64,000 nucleotides of DNA from Varanus komodoensis. Taxonomy: Eukaryota; Chordata; Lepidosauria; Squamata; Varanidae. The stretch is from NCBI RefSeq assembly GCF_004798865.1, contig NW_025335268.1, forward strand, positions 91,044,818 to 91,108,817, in the 5' to 3' direction. Within the stretch, counting starts at the first letter, position 1. Every line of letters begins with the position of its first letter. The notes under the pieces are model-generated. The model was not told the origin of the DNA. It worked only from the letters and a program-made list of their open reading frames with translations, and made no database searches. A program made the position numbers and the translations under genes. This document shows positions 36,001-43,343 of the stretch, in pieces.

Positions 36001-37700
36001 TATGTGGGATGACAGTTTTTCACAGTAAAATGAGTCATGTTCCTAATCACTCTCCCTCTGATATTGATTCTGTGTGTGTGTGTGTGTGTGTGTTTGCTGA
36101 ACACTGAAGCTTTCTAAAGGAAATTTTCCATTGGGAGCTGCAGCACAAGAGAATATATAAAAAATAATCAGAACAAATTAATGTTCTAAAGTTTAGAATG
36201 CTACTAAACACAAGTTTAAAATATACATACATGCCAAAGATAAACATAAACCTAAGATGAGAAAAACAAAATACATAAAACCCAAGACTGCAGAGGTAGT
36301 CAAAACACCAAAAAAACCAGATGTGAGAACTAGACAAGAAGGCCCTTGACCACCTTATCCCTCAGATTCACAAGAAGATACTCTAGGGAGCAGCAATTGT
36401 TCCAGGAACAGTTCTCTACTGTTCCAACCATGACTCTGTTTGGCTGCTGATCTACTGATCCATTTTAATTTATTTAATTGGGAATTGTTTTAGTTTTGGG
36501 TTCACTGTAAGCCATTTTGGAAACAGTTATGGTCCACCAGAACTTTTTTCCTCACAATGATCAGCCCAACTCCATACCTCCCCATTTCATTTAAAAACAT
36601 TTTAGTTGGTTTGGGGGACTTTTTTCCATTCAACTTAGATAATCAGATGCTAAGAAGGAGATTGCATGGATCTTTGGCTCTTGCCTATAAAGTAAAATAA
36701 AAAACTTCAATAGCATAATTAATACAGATTAATTAAGGTAATACAGATAACAGTTGTATGACAATAGCTATAACCATCCAACTGAAAAATACAAGCCAGA
36801 CATTTGGACAGAGTACCATAACACCCAAATCAGAGATGGTACAGTGACAGGCTTTTTAGCTACCATCTTTTTTATGACTTTGAATTGTGTGAAGCGTTTG
36901 AAACCACAACTTAAGCACAGTAGATTTTTTTTATAACTCCTCCACCCAAAAAAATCACATTATAATTCAAGGCATCTCTGATCATAGATACAGGTAGAAT
37001 TTGAGTAGTTAACTATTAAGCACATCACTGCTACAAGTAGTATTCACTTATGCACCACATTCCACACTATTCCAGAAGATCCCTCAAACCTTAAAAGTGG
37101 CTTTTGGGGGAGGCATACTGGATTACTCCAGCATTCTCCATAAACTGCCCAGAGAGCCTCATGGGCTATGGGGCAGTATAAAAATGAATGAATAAAATTA
37201 TACAATAGCCTCTTTCCCAGAGTGGAATTTGTCTGAATCCAACAGACAACTGCTTGCTTTAAAGGGTCATGTGTTCTAGAAGATGGTTCAACTTCTTTGA
37301 TCCTACCAAACATCTGAAGATCAAAAACAAATGTTATTTATGAATATTCATGTTCTGTATAAAGGGTTAGTCAATGACATTAATTTGAAAGCAGTGCTCC
37401 AACAAATAAAAATATATCATGAGCATCTAATAATATGAAAGCAGACAGTGTATGCATTAAAATGAGCAGAGAGAAAGCATTAGCTGTGAAAAGTATAGGA
37501 CCAGCTCCCACCAAAAATGGACAACAACAAAGCCTTACCAGCTCACTCTTTGACTCTAACTCCTTGCTCAGCTCACTCACAGACAACTTGGGCGAAGGGG
37601 CTTCCTGGCACAAGGGTTGCTGACTTGATTCATTTGTCACAGAACAAAGATTTTGATCTGGGTCAAAGCTCTGAATCTCCATTGTCAGCTCATCTTCCAT
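5915..37700 (-). CDS. VPS8: VPS8, CORVET complex subunit (5' 22 coding exons, partial)
   Basis: VPS8 is a subunit of CORVET, the tethering complex that acts with Rab5 on early endosomes. The 22 exons listed separately splice in frame to 699 residues that align with human VPS8 from its N-terminus to about the middle; the human protein is near 1,430 residues. Residues 1-120 are an acidic, low-complexity leader (VDTPPTLESILNE, DTHSYDTSSVASSDSGD). Residues about 150-500 form the WD40-like beta-propeller (LIAVGTSHGLALIF, ITMWDLASGKLLRSI, RVMGVRTCESRCLFSGSKGE). The alpha-solenoid follows (QDCLNEALALAWSFHEGKAK, DLLFSQMYDKMSENSVAKG, VVLMCWENRLYDAMIYVYN). The remaining solenoid and the C-terminal RING lie left of base 1. 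Introns are GT-AG except intron 17 of the coding set, which is GC-AG. No disruptions are seen. Confidence 0.96.
6275..6340 (+). repeat. CR1 LINE 3'-end remnant
   Basis: GCAGGGGGCTGGACAAGAT followed by CTCCAAGGCCTCTAACCCTA is the CR1 terminal segment (GGACTAGATGACCTCCAAGG type), decayed. Confidence 0.6.
6690..6912 (-). CDS. VPS8: VPS8 coding exon 21
   Basis: Residues 595-669, DLLFSQMYDKMSENSVAKGV, FLECLEPYILSDKLVGI and onward to VHMDITSLDIQQ; the longest coding exon here. Acceptor TTCTTCCAG, donor CAG|GTGATC. Confidence 0.96.
7255..7301 (-). CDS. VPS8: VPS8 coding exon 20
   Basis: A 47-base exon, residues 580-594, DMVPVIVDYCLLLLR, plus two bases. Acceptor TTTCCACAG, donor GGAT|GTAAGT. The codon split with exon 21 becomes ATG (Met595) where human has Lys. 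Confidence 0.93.
7709..7798 (-). CDS. VPS8: VPS8 coding exon 19
   Basis: Residues 550-579, MVEILIHYADRTMKKCPEHG then KIQIMEQHFQ. Acceptor CCTTGCAG, donor CAG|GTACAA. Confidence 0.95.
9006..9052 (-). CDS. VPS8: VPS8 coding exon 18
   Basis: A 47-base exon, residues 534-549, GLSGDECKRKAVVADR. Acceptor TTTAACAG, donor AGA|GTGAGT. Confidence 0.92.
9053..11601. other. VPS8 intron 17
   Basis: About 2.5 kb without a coding exon. Near 9980-10160 there are GGGTTCACATGAC and CAAACAAACAAG words like those in the candidate non-autonomous DNA elements listed below. Open frames at 9824-10186 and 10777-11205 (plus) lack splice context and homology and are not called. Confidence 0.45.
11602..11692 (-). CDS. 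VPS8: VPS8 coding exon 17 (GC donor)
   Basis: Residues 504-533, RIDHLLKQDCLNEALALAWS then FHEGKAKAVV, plus one base; start of the alpha-solenoid. Acceptor GACTTTAG. The donor is GTAG|GCAAGT, a GC-AG intron: using the nearby GT (GTT|GTAGGC) would throw exon 18 out of frame. Confidence 0.93.
11832..12075 (-). repeat. L2-like LINE 3' end, antisense
   Basis: A TTTATTTATTTAGAAAAT head, a diverged TAGGCCATCCATCACTG region, then AAAAAGGTCTTGACCTGGCG and GGCGCCAGGCGGACCTCT. It matches the 3' part of the LINE at 54041-55647 block by block. Confidence 0.8.
12766..12801 (-). CDS. VPS8: VPS8 coding exon 16
   Basis: A 36-base exon, residues 492-503, SVHVMTLRSWRE, closing the propeller. Acceptor GCTTTCAG, donor GAG|GTATGT. 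Confidence 0.93.
12938..13012 (-). CDS. VPS8: VPS8 coding exon 15
   Basis: Residues 467-491, ALVGEKACYQSISNCGGQI then FYLGTK. Acceptor TTCTACAG, donor AAG|GTAAGT. Confidence 0.94.
13170..13409 (-). repeat. tRNA-derived SINE (Sauria type), copy 1
   Basis: Reading on the minus strand: GAGAGCCAGTGTGGCGTAG, a tRNA-like A box (GTGGCGTAGTGGTTAAGAGC) and B box (GGGTTCGAGTCCC), the conserved GGGTGACTTTGGGCCAGT core, CTACCTCACAGGGTTG, then an A-rich tail (18 T on the plus strand). It lies in VPS8 intron 14. Confidence 0.85.
13871..13905. repeat. Poly-T / G-rich simple sequence
   Basis: A run of T followed by GGCGGTGGGTTGGGGGGGG in VPS8 intron 14. No promoter or element attributes seen. Confidence 0.6.
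14661..14831 (-). CDS. VPS8: VPS8 coding exon 14
   Basis: Residues 410-466, WINSRTIVLLDSVEKLHVID, RQTQEELETVEI and onward to ATGGNVSQAL. Acceptor TTTCTAG, donor CTG|GTACTG, placed by the human QAL-ALVGEK junction. Confidence 0.95.
15432..15512 (-). CDS. VPS8: VPS8 coding exon 13
   Basis: Residues 383-409, VKRDDSGAIHVTKQKQLHLH then YDLINFT. Acceptor CATGATCAG, donor ACT|GTAAGT. Confidence 0.94.
15658..15745. repeat. 35-base direct repeat, two copies
   Basis: The segment starting AATAAAATGATATACAAACA occurs at 15658-15692 and again, identical, at 15711-15745, separated by 18 bases. It lies about 145 bases from VPS8 exon 13. Confidence 0.9.
17140..17360. repeat. Unclassified interspersed repeat with TATAAGACGC motifs
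   Basis: TTTTTCTGACTATAAGATGC at the left and ATGTATAAGACGCCCC at the right enclose a GC-rich core. This motif pair recurs in reptile interspersed repeats. The class is unsure, possibly a non-autonomous DNA transposon. Confidence 0.45.
17380..17890 (+). repeat. L1-like LINE fragment, ORF2 C-terminus
   Basis: An open frame at 17401-17739 reads LLLGAAHLEVAIDWKINDG, then QQWLDRIWDMALPEKLAQIE. This is the ALxARxxIAxxWK...EWxxxxWEMALMEKL signature at the end of L1 ORF2. A short 3' UTR and AATAAA signals follow near 17873. 5' truncated; lies in VPS8 intron 12. Confidence 0.7.
18205..18312 (-). CDS. VPS8: VPS8 coding exon 12
   Basis: Residues 347-382, MDPSSVPLLAWYFVAVPTSV through AFCRGDVVHFLL. Acceptor TTCTCCAG, donor CTG|GTAAGC. 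Confidence 0.94.
19628..19687 (-). CDS. VPS8: VPS8 coding exon 11
   Basis: Residues 327-346, ILVIGLKPSLKVWMTFPYGR. Acceptor AATTGCAG, donor CGT|GTGAGT. Only 95 bases of intron separate it from exon 10. Confidence 0.95.
19783..19936 (-). CDS. VPS8: VPS8 coding exon 10
   Basis: Residues 275-326, RRVMGVRTCESRCLFSGSKG through TQYSLLAMASLTK, among the most conserved stretches of VPS8. Acceptor CTTTCAG; the donor AAG|GTGATC is weak. Confidence 0.95.
20665..20856 (-). repeat. tRNA-derived SINE, old diverged copy
   Basis: The minus strand reads GTCTGGTGTAATGGTTACAG, a degenerate B box (AGATTTAAATCCCC), GGGTGATCTTCAGCAAATC and CACCTACCTCATAAGGTTG. It has the same architecture as the copy at 13170-13409 but is much more diverged. 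Confidence 0.7.
21470..21700 (+). repeat. Old L2-like LINE tail
   Basis: A T-rich 3' UTR followed by TTGTTGTGAGCTGCACTGAC and GGGCTATTGTAGTGGCATA, a decayed version of the TTGTAAGCCGCC tail. It ends about 20 bases short of the VPS8 exon 9 donor. Confidence 0.6.
21718..21785 (-). CDS. VPS8: VPS8 coding exon 9
   Basis: Residues 253-274, FTDDPTLAICNDSGGSVFEL then AF, plus two bases. Acceptor CTCAG, donor TTCAG|GTAAGT. An old LINE tail in the intron ends about 20 bases from the donor. Confidence 0.94.
22225..22311 (-). CDS. VPS8: VPS8 coding exon 8
   Basis: Residues 224-252, ITMWDLASGKLLRSITDAHP then PGTAILHIK; a classic WD motif. Acceptor CTTATAG, donor AAG|GTAAGA. Confidence 0.94.
23709..23833 (-). 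CDS. VPS8: VPS8 coding exon 7
   Basis: Residues 182-223, DPNQALRLCLGSTAVGAQY through NNDCSRLLCGFAKGQ, a WD40-type blade. Acceptor TGTTTAG, donor CAG|GTAATA. Confidence 0.94.
24560..24760 (+). repeat. Decayed L2-like reverse-transcriptase fragment
   Basis: Plus-strand frames give LDPEDLRSVANIAFL, matching LDPKMAANYRTVANIPFL of the LINE at 54041-55647. Flanking words are too decayed to set ends. Confidence 0.5.
26159..26290 (+). repeat. 5S rRNA-derived SINE (SINE3 type)
   Basis: GGAAGCTAAGCAGGGTC, CCTGGCTGAAATCTGGATGG and the flanking bases follow the internal control region of 5S rRNA. The 3' part (TGCCCATAGAGCTTCTGCT, GGTATAGAAATGTAAT) is the LINE-like tail also seen at 37125-37200, so this is a SINE rather than a plain 5S pseudogene. 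Confidence 0.75.
28380..28434 (-). CDS. VPS8: VPS8 coding exon 6
   Basis: Residues 164-181, TASSLIAVGTSHGLALIF, plus one base; the first propeller blade. Acceptor CTTTAG, donor TTCG|GTAAGT. Confidence 0.93.
29640..30300 (-). repeat. Old L2-like LINE 3' region, antisense, with nested insert
   Basis: CCAGGCAGGCCTCAATGGAG, GATCATTCTAGAATTGAGG and CACCACAAAGAAGGCCCTCC correspond to the GAGCGCATTCCATAGTCGGG / AGAGAAAGCTCTCC region of the LINE at 54041-55647. The right-hand boundary is uncertain. An insert at 29975-30082 interrupts it. Confidence 0.6.
29975..30082. mobile_element. 108-base insertion flanked by 14-base target-site duplication
   Basis: AGAAGGCCCTCCTC occurs at 29961-29974 and again at 30083-30096. 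Between them is a T-rich then A-rich segment (TTAAAAATTCATTTTATTTT, ATAAACAGAGTACAGAAAG). The exact duplication marks a retroposition-type insertion into the older LINE; the inserted family is not identified. Confidence 0.75.
31073..31345 (-). repeat. L2-like LINE 3' end, antisense
   Basis: CACCCCATCGCAATAAAGCC, CGGGACGGCTCACAAAACAT, AAAAAGGTCTTAGGCTGG, GGCGCCAGGCGGACCTCT and GGGGAGCGCATTCCATA match the LINE at 54041-55647 in order. Confidence 0.85.
31948..31980 (-). CDS. VPS8: VPS8 coding exon 5
   Basis: A 33-base exon, residues 153-163, AKVDAGLPTAI. Acceptor TCTTTCAG, donor ATA|GTAAGT. Confidence 0.93.
33031..33143. mobile_element. Short inverted-repeat element (MITE-like), copy 2
   Basis: CAGTCTTCCATAACCTGGTG at the left pairs with the complement of CCAGGTTGTGGAAGGCTGAG at the right. 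The middle has GGATGATGAGAGCTGTAGTC. Size (113 bases) and layout match the copy at 2993-3107. Confidence 0.6.
33369..33462 (-). CDS. VPS8: VPS8 coding exon 4
   Basis: Residues 121-152, RKKKLRDSFSVHGSVIRLSL then LKGISAQIVSAA. Acceptor TTACAAAG, donor GCA|GTAAGT. Confidence 0.93.
33463..35374. other. VPS8 intron 3
   Basis: 1.9 kb without a recognisable exon. Contains a CA repeat (34300-34322). Open frames near 33861-34087 and 34220-34637 show no homology I recognise. Confidence 0.45.
34300..34322. repeat. (CA)n microsatellite
   Basis: About 11 uninterrupted CA units in VPS8 intron 3. Confidence 0.95.
35375..35505 (-). CDS. VPS8: VPS8 coding exon 3
   Basis: Residues 78-120, TDDEEEPFVLEDPSLLNID through DTSSVASSDSGDRTHLK, plus two bases. 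Acceptor TTTTTTAG, donor AAAAG|GTAACC. Confidence 0.93.
35895..35963 (-). CDS. VPS8: VPS8 coding exon 2
   Basis: Residues 55-77, IDDKEFDIPQVDTPPTLES then ILNE, nearly identical to human VPS8. Acceptor TTATCTAG, donor GAG|GTGAGT. Confidence 0.93.
36071..36092. repeat. (TG)n microsatellite
   Basis: Eleven TG units in VPS8 intron 1 of the coding set. Confidence 0.95.
36440..36535 (+). repeat. Old LINE tail remnant
   Basis: TTTAATTTATTTAATTGGGA and ACTGTAAGCCATTTTGGAAA resemble the L2-like tail; strongly decayed. Confidence 0.45.
37125..37200 (+). repeat. LINE/SINE tail (GGGCTATGGGGCAGTATAAA type)
   Basis: AACTGCCCAGAGAGCCTCAT and GGGCTATGGGGCAGTATAAA, followed by AATGAATGAATAAA. It is the sense form of the short tails nested in BovB and Tc1. 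Confidence 0.7.
37539..37700 (-). CDS. VPS8: VPS8 coding exon 1
   Basis: Residues 1-54, from MEDELTMEIQSFDPDQ to SKELESKSEL. The ATG is placed like the human start (MENEP...). The exon probably begins at 37778 after the acceptor TTTACAG, giving 78 bases of 5' UTR. Donor CTG|GTAAGG. This leader is the least conserved part of the protein. Confidence 0.85.
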
Positions 37701-38229
37701 CTTTCTTGTTCCCAGCTGTCAAGCAGCTTGCTGATAGAAGGGAGATTTAAAGTGCATCTGCTTCCAGAATCCAAAGACCTGTAAATCACACAGATCAGTA
37801 CATATACTGTGGTTTACAATTCCTACAAACTTCCAGAGTTGCCAACATTAAAACAAGTGATTACATCAGGACCCATGTCAGAAGTGGGCATGGCTAGGCA
37901 CCTGCCAAGAACCCACATCTCAGCAGGGATCCACAAGCAAGACACTGCCCCCCCAGCAGACTTCCTCTTCCTCTTTACCATTGCAAGTTGTTTATTTACC
38001 TGCTCATTACTCTGACTCAGATAATACAGTTGGAGAGGTGGAATAGACCCCAATGCCTAATTGCTCACTAGCTCCACCTGTTGAGCAAGTGACATCAACA
38101 ATGAGGATGTGGAGCAAAGCAGCTGGAGACAATGGCAGTGTGAATGCAGGATCACTGAGGAGCGGAGCATTTGAGGATGCCTTCTCTAAGGGCACTTGGA
38201 AGCAGTATGAGAGTAGGCAATATCATGGA

Positions 38230-38302
38230 AGCCTTCCTCATTTCGGTGCCCTCCAGATGTGTTGGACTACAGTGCCAAGCATTTGTAACCTTTAGAAGGC
38301 TG
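38230..38302. repeat. Partial inverted-repeat element, copy 3
   Basis: GCCTTCCTCATTTCGGTGCC, CTCCAGATGTGTTGGACTAC, then AGAAGGCTG; one arm plus the middle of the element at 2993-3107. Confidence 0.5.
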
Positions 38303-38729
38303 ATTTATAGCTACAAAGCCCTAACTAGCCTGACAGTGAGAAGAGAAACCCAAGAAAGGCATGCACTCTAATACACTTCTTCTAAAATTCATCAATGAAT
38401 CAGAACCATTTAGTACTGATCTACATCATGTACAAGCATACAACTTCCTACAGTTCAGCTCTGAATTCTCAAGTTTAAACATAAGATTCTTCTATCCCAC
38501 CATTTGCTTCCTGATTCAGTGAGTCTGCCTAATCATTTGTTATGGCTTGATGGTAAAGCATATGTTTAGCATACAAAAAGACCCAGGACTAATTACTGGC
38601 ATCTCCAGGTAGGGCTAGGGGGAAAAAACTCCTTATTCAAACCCTGGAGACACACGCAGAATGTTACAATGATGTAGCCCATTGTTGAGCACGGAGTGTT
38701 GATGTATTATGAGTTATGTATAAACTTGC

Positions 38730-38965
38730 TACTATGGTCTATGGTCTGTTACCTGCAAATGACCCAGGAAGAGGACCCATGGCTTGGGTTGTTTATGGTC
38801 AACAGCCCATAGTTAAACTACAGAGCAAGTTTTACACATAACAACAACCCACAAGTCAACAACAGCCCGTTGTACTCAGCGTGGTTCCATGCAAACCAGG
38901 CCAGTGCTGTCAGCATCAGGTAGACTGTCTCGGGCAACAGCAGCTTCCTACATTCCACATTCAAA
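38730..38965. repeat. Candidate non-autonomous DNA element (CCCATGGCTTGGG / GGTTCCATGCAAACC type)
   Basis: Contains GACCCATGGCTTGGGTTGTT, ACAACCCACAAGTCAACAAC and GTGGTTCCATGCAAACCAGG. Similar word pairs occur at 40739-41060 and 52968-53170. The shared vocabulary suggests one dispersed family, but I could not align ends. Confidence 0.35.
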
Positions 38966-39149
38966 TCCAGTGCCACAACATATGGCATCAAGCCTGCTTC
39001 CAACCCTTCCTGAGGTCATGCTACCAAACGGACCTTTACTATTTTAGCCACCAGTAAAGAGAAAGACCTGACTCCCTTCACCATATGTCAATTATCTCCC
39101 TTCTGAGGAACTGCATGGTAGCCGCAGCAGCACAGGCTAGCAGAAAAGG

Positions 39150-39600
39150 GTTTCCTGAATTGTTTTTCCCAATTCCGCACGCACGCACGCAACTGCCTGC
39201 CTGCCTTCCCATTAAGGACGCTGCAACACGGGGCATTAATAGCAAGGGCTTTCAGAAGCGCTGGAAAGAGCACGCCCCCCAAAACGCCGCCTCTCCCGGA
39301 GCGTAGGGTGCCGCTCGGCTAGCAGCAACCAGGGACTGACTCTGCCCACGCCAACCCCTGCAGCTACGAAGGAAGCTGAGTGAAGAGACCAGAAAGCCCG
39401 AAACCCACCTCACCGTCGCCGCCTCGGGGGCTTCCTATAGCCCCGCAATTCCACCGCTACCGTCGCGCCCGATCTACTCGCTCCAGACATTTACTTCCGC
39501 CTGAGCCAGCATAACCTCTTCGCTTGGCGTCGGCTTAAAGGGACCGCCCGCGCTCTCATAAGCTGGGCTGCGTTTCCACAGCGCCTCCTTCTGGCGCCAA
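39150..39600 (-). promoter_or_regulatory. VPS8: VPS8 CpG-island promoter
   Basis: A CpG-dense block between AT-rich flanks, placed just before the VPS8 coding exons. It carries an ETS-type site (ACTTCCG at 39493-39499, CGGAAGT on the gene strand), typical of TATA-less housekeeping promoters. No TATA box is seen. A short CGCACGCACGCACG repeat lies at about 39177-39190. Confidence 0.65.
39414..39490 (-). other. VPS8: VPS8 non-coding first exon (approximate 5' end)
   Basis: CpG-rich sequence ending in a clear donor, GCGACG|GTGAGG, at 39414/39413. The next acceptor on the strand (TGATTTACAG) would start the first coding exon at 37778. The upstream end of this exon is a guess. Confidence 0.55.
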
Positions 39601-40710
39601 GGAAAGATGCACTTTGTTGCAAAAAAGTCGTTGATCTTGCTGTAATTCAACGACTACAGGACTTTTGTAAGTCACAATGGTGTGTGGTGGTTTCGTGATT
39701 TAAACGGTTGTTCTACTCAAAAGCCTCAAACGTTCAGTGAACACAATGTATTGTCACAATCAGTTAAAGATGTTAGTAATATAAGTGTTTCGTGTAGGGC
39801 TGCAAGGTTAAATCGACTAATCTGTTTAATTATTTAAAAAGTATTAGGCAGATATCTTAGCTGCATTTAGCGAGGAGTGGATCCCATTTAACGTAATGGA
39901 CCTATACATGCACCAAAGGGCTGTTTAGAATATTTCCCTTATGAATGAGACACATACTTTATCCACACACACCCCATACACACACAACATATGCAGTACT
40001 ACAAGTGCTTATAAAAACTTCAGGTAGCAAGGGAGGAGGACCAGAGGATTACATAGTCAGTTCATTAATACAATAAAAGCCTGTACGTTTAAATTTGCAA
40101 CTCTGATCTAAAATTTCACATGTATATTTTGATTTGGAGGAAAGAAAATTTAGAACATGATAGCTTTTATTGGTGCAACCTGGTCAGAATACTGCAATAT
40201 TTCTTCCAAATATGAAACAAATCATTCTCTTCCTCTACAAAAGCAAAAAACTGGGAGGAACCAAAGTACAGAGCAAAATTGCTGTACTGCTGTGTATGAT
40301 AAAACAGTGTGAGCTAAATACCACTTCATCATTCTCCTTGTTTGGAGACTATATCCTGAGCTCAGGTATCCATGGTGTTTTAAAAGAATCTTGATTAGAG
40401 AAAGTGCATGAATTTCAGAGATCCCTACAGACATTCTAGCGGGAAGTTTTCTTTTCACAATAAAATCATCATTGTTTCTCTATAGTAAATGATCCTACTG
40501 CTTCCTATTAAGATCTCATAGCTGTAATTATGTATGTGAAAAAACCCAAATCCATAAATAGTTTCACTTCTTTATTAAAACAGTGATTAGATGCAGGTCA
40601 AAGAGAAAAACAAAACCAGAAACTTGCATACATTATGAAATCAGTTGCACAAGGTGATCATAGCCCAGTACACATTTATAGACATTGCTGTTGGCAACTC
40701 AATGAATGGC

Positions 40711-40724
40711 GGGGGGGGGGGGGG
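40711..40724. repeat. Poly-G run
   Basis: Fourteen uninterrupted G, prone to length error. Confidence 0.95.
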
Positions 40725-40738
40725 ATGGTGCCTTCTTT

Positions 40739-41060
40739 TCAAAGTCCCGTGCATGTTGGTCACATGCCATACCATTTGCTTAATTAACCTCAGGGTCTTA
40801 GGTTTCCATGTCATCTGAACCCAGCAACGTGTGTGGTGAGGAGCAGCTTTGAAACTACCCCGGTCCTGCACAACAAAGCATGGCAACCCAGATGCCACAA
40901 GGGTAATCAGGGAAATCACTTGGCATGCGACCATCACACAGTGGGGTTCAAAAAAAAAAAGAGAAGCCACTGTGGGTTCTTGTCACGCAAACCCAGCCAT
41001 CACAATGGGCAAAAATGTGTCACTGCTAGACATACCCATGTCAGAAAAGTCATGTCATCA
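40739..41060. repeat. Candidate non-autonomous DNA element
   Basis: GTTTCCATGTCATCTGAACC, CATGGCAACCCAGATGCCAC and GCCACTGTGGGTTCTTGTC resemble the segments at 38730-38965 and 52968-53170. Confidence 0.35.
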
Positions 41061-41390
41061 ATCTTGCATGTAGCAACCATAGTGAAAACCAAGCCAGCTA
41101 TTACGAATTCAGATTACCTTAACACGAAATGATATGGGTCTTTAGCAAACATTAAAACAGGGTCAACTGCATAATCTGAGTACAGCAAAGCAGAAAAGAT
41201 ACAATGCAGAATCTATAAAATGCATAATATATTTTGAAGAATGTTCACGGTCTGCTTATGCAAAGTATGCCTGCTGGAACTGTGCAAATAATTGTAACAT
41301 ATATTCAGTGTAGGACAGTTGTTGAATTAGACAGTTATTATGACAGTTTTCATGATAAATATGTGTTGTTTGTTTGTTTATCATTCTAAT

Positions 41391-42650
41391 ACAGTGCCTT
41401 GCAGAGTTTTTCACAGTTTTCTGTTGTGTTACATCCTGGAACTGAAATGGATTTAATTGGCATTGTTATCACTTGATATATATGAGGTACTAAACTCTGT
41501 GAAGATGCACAAAAATAGGACATCCAAAAACAATCCGGCATTTGTTGGCTGCATAAACATTCACCCTGTTTGCTATAACATGCCTAAATAAGCTCTGGTG
41601 CAACCCACTGCTTTTAGAAGTATGGTTATATAGTCTATCTCTGTGTAGGTCCAGTGCCATATGATCTCAGATTAATACACCTTTTTGGGAAAGTCCCAGA
41701 GTCTGCTGGAGAACATATCTAAACAAGCAGCATCGTGAAGACCAAAGATCTATTAAAACCACTCTAGTGCAGTGTTGTGTAGAAACACCAATCAGGGTTG
41801 GATTATATAAAATATCCCAAACTATGAACATCACCCAGCACTACTAAATCCATTATCACCAAATGGAATGAATGTGGTTCAATCATGACTGTGCCTCGAG
41901 AAGGCAATCCACCAAACTCAATGACTGGGAAAGGAAGGTATTAGAGAAGCAACCAAAATGTCAGTGGTAACTCTGAAGAAGCAAGCCTGTGCAAAGAGGT
42001 TCTCTGGTTTGATGAAGCCAAAACTGCACCTTTTGGCCTTGTTGCAAAATGCAGTGTGTGGTCCAAAGACAACAGTGCTCATTGCCCTGACAGCACCATC
42101 CACATAGTGAAAAATGGTAGTAGCAACATTATGTTGAGAAGATGCTCTTCCTCAGAAGGGACTGGGAAACTGGTCTCAATCGAGGATGCAGCCAAATAGA
42201 AGGCTAATCTAGAGGAAAACCTCTTTTGTTTTGCAAGGAACCTGGGACAGGGACAGTAGTTCACCTGCCACAGGACCATGACCCTAAACACATAGCCAAA
42301 GTAATTATGGAGTGGTTTAAAAACAAGAATCTGGATGTCTTAAAAGACACCAGTCAAAACCAAGAGCTCAATCCAATGGAGAATCTGTGGCAAAAATTGA
42401 AAGTTGCTGCTCACTAATTGTCCCCCATCCAACCTGACAGAGCTGGAGTAGTTTTGGCAGGAAGGCTGAAGGACCATTGCAGGATCCAGCTGTGCAAAGC
42501 TCAAAGAGATTTCTTCTTACTTATATTTCCATACCACCCCATAGCTGAAGTTCTGAGTGGTTCACAACGACCCATCTAACCAATTAGACTCACAGCTGTA
42601 ACTGCTGCCAAAGATGCTTGAACATTGACTCAGGGAAGTATATACTTCAA
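41391..42650 (+). mobile_element. Tc1-like DNA transposon, decayed, 3' TIR not seen
   Basis: The left terminus is TA followed by CAGTGCCTTGCAGAGTTTTT, a known Tc1-type end. The coding remnant has DHDPKHIAKVIMEWFKNKNL, then LNPMENLWQKLK, which are the second D and the final E blocks of a DD34E transposase. Upstream parts are split among frames by several stops and frameshifts. The 3' part (GACTCACAGCTGTAACTGC, CATTGACTCAGGGAAGTATA) resumes after a nested LINE tail at 42505-42582. No functional transposase. Confidence 0.85.
42505..42582 (-). repeat. Tail-only LINE/SINE insertion inside Tc1
   Basis: CATACCACCCCATAGCTGAA and GTTCTGAGTGGTTCACAACG are the complement of the tail at 37125-37200. Tc1 sequence continues on both sides. 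Confidence 0.7.
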
Positions 42651-43343
42651 AACTTAACTTAATGCGAGCTATCTTGGATTCAAATATGGCAGGTACATGC
42701 AATACTGGTGATATAGGCAGTATGGCTTTTTGACATTTGTATTTTTTTGTAGATCACTTCTAACTGAAAAACATGTCTCCTGCTCACAGCAATGAGTTGG
42801 CCATGGGTCATATATACTATTTTCACTCTATTTTAAGAAAAGCTTTTTCCTATTATCTCCCAAAGGGCAGGGAGCCAGTCCCAGAAGATTAATTAATCTA
42901 GGATGAAAAATGAAAGAAAATTAGCATAAGAAGGAAGCAATGTAAATCTTGAAAATAACATCAAAGGAAGGAAATTAGTTTGATTTTACTGTTTCTGCCT
43001 TTTGAAAAAGTGTAAAGCAATTGAAATGAAATACTCTTTCCATTTTTGTGGTTAATTTCTTAATCTGTGCAACTGCTTTTCTTAAGAATATTGGGAGGAA
43101 GAGAAAGTAAGGTCACCTTAACACTCATACTGAACTCCTTCAGTATTTAAAGTTCCACAAAGTCCTTGGGCAAGTCAAGTCTAATTCATTTGCATGCCCC
43201 AGAAGATGTTCCATTTGAACTGAATAATATGTTCTTGAAGTAGCTGGAACAATGACAAAAAATGAAGTATCCAGGAACATTCACCTTCTCATACAAGGAG
43301 AAGATTAAGTAGAGAGGTGGCATGCTGGCCCCACCACCGCGTA

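Larger units (their letters stand above)
39600..43343. other. Intergenic region between VPS8 promoter and NME9-like gene
   Basis: No coding exon on either strand; specifically, no NDK-type exon was found for the NME9-like gene. It holds a G run, a candidate DNA element (40739-41060) and the Tc1 fossil (41391-42650). The NME9 3' UTR must lie at the right end. Confidence 0.6.
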
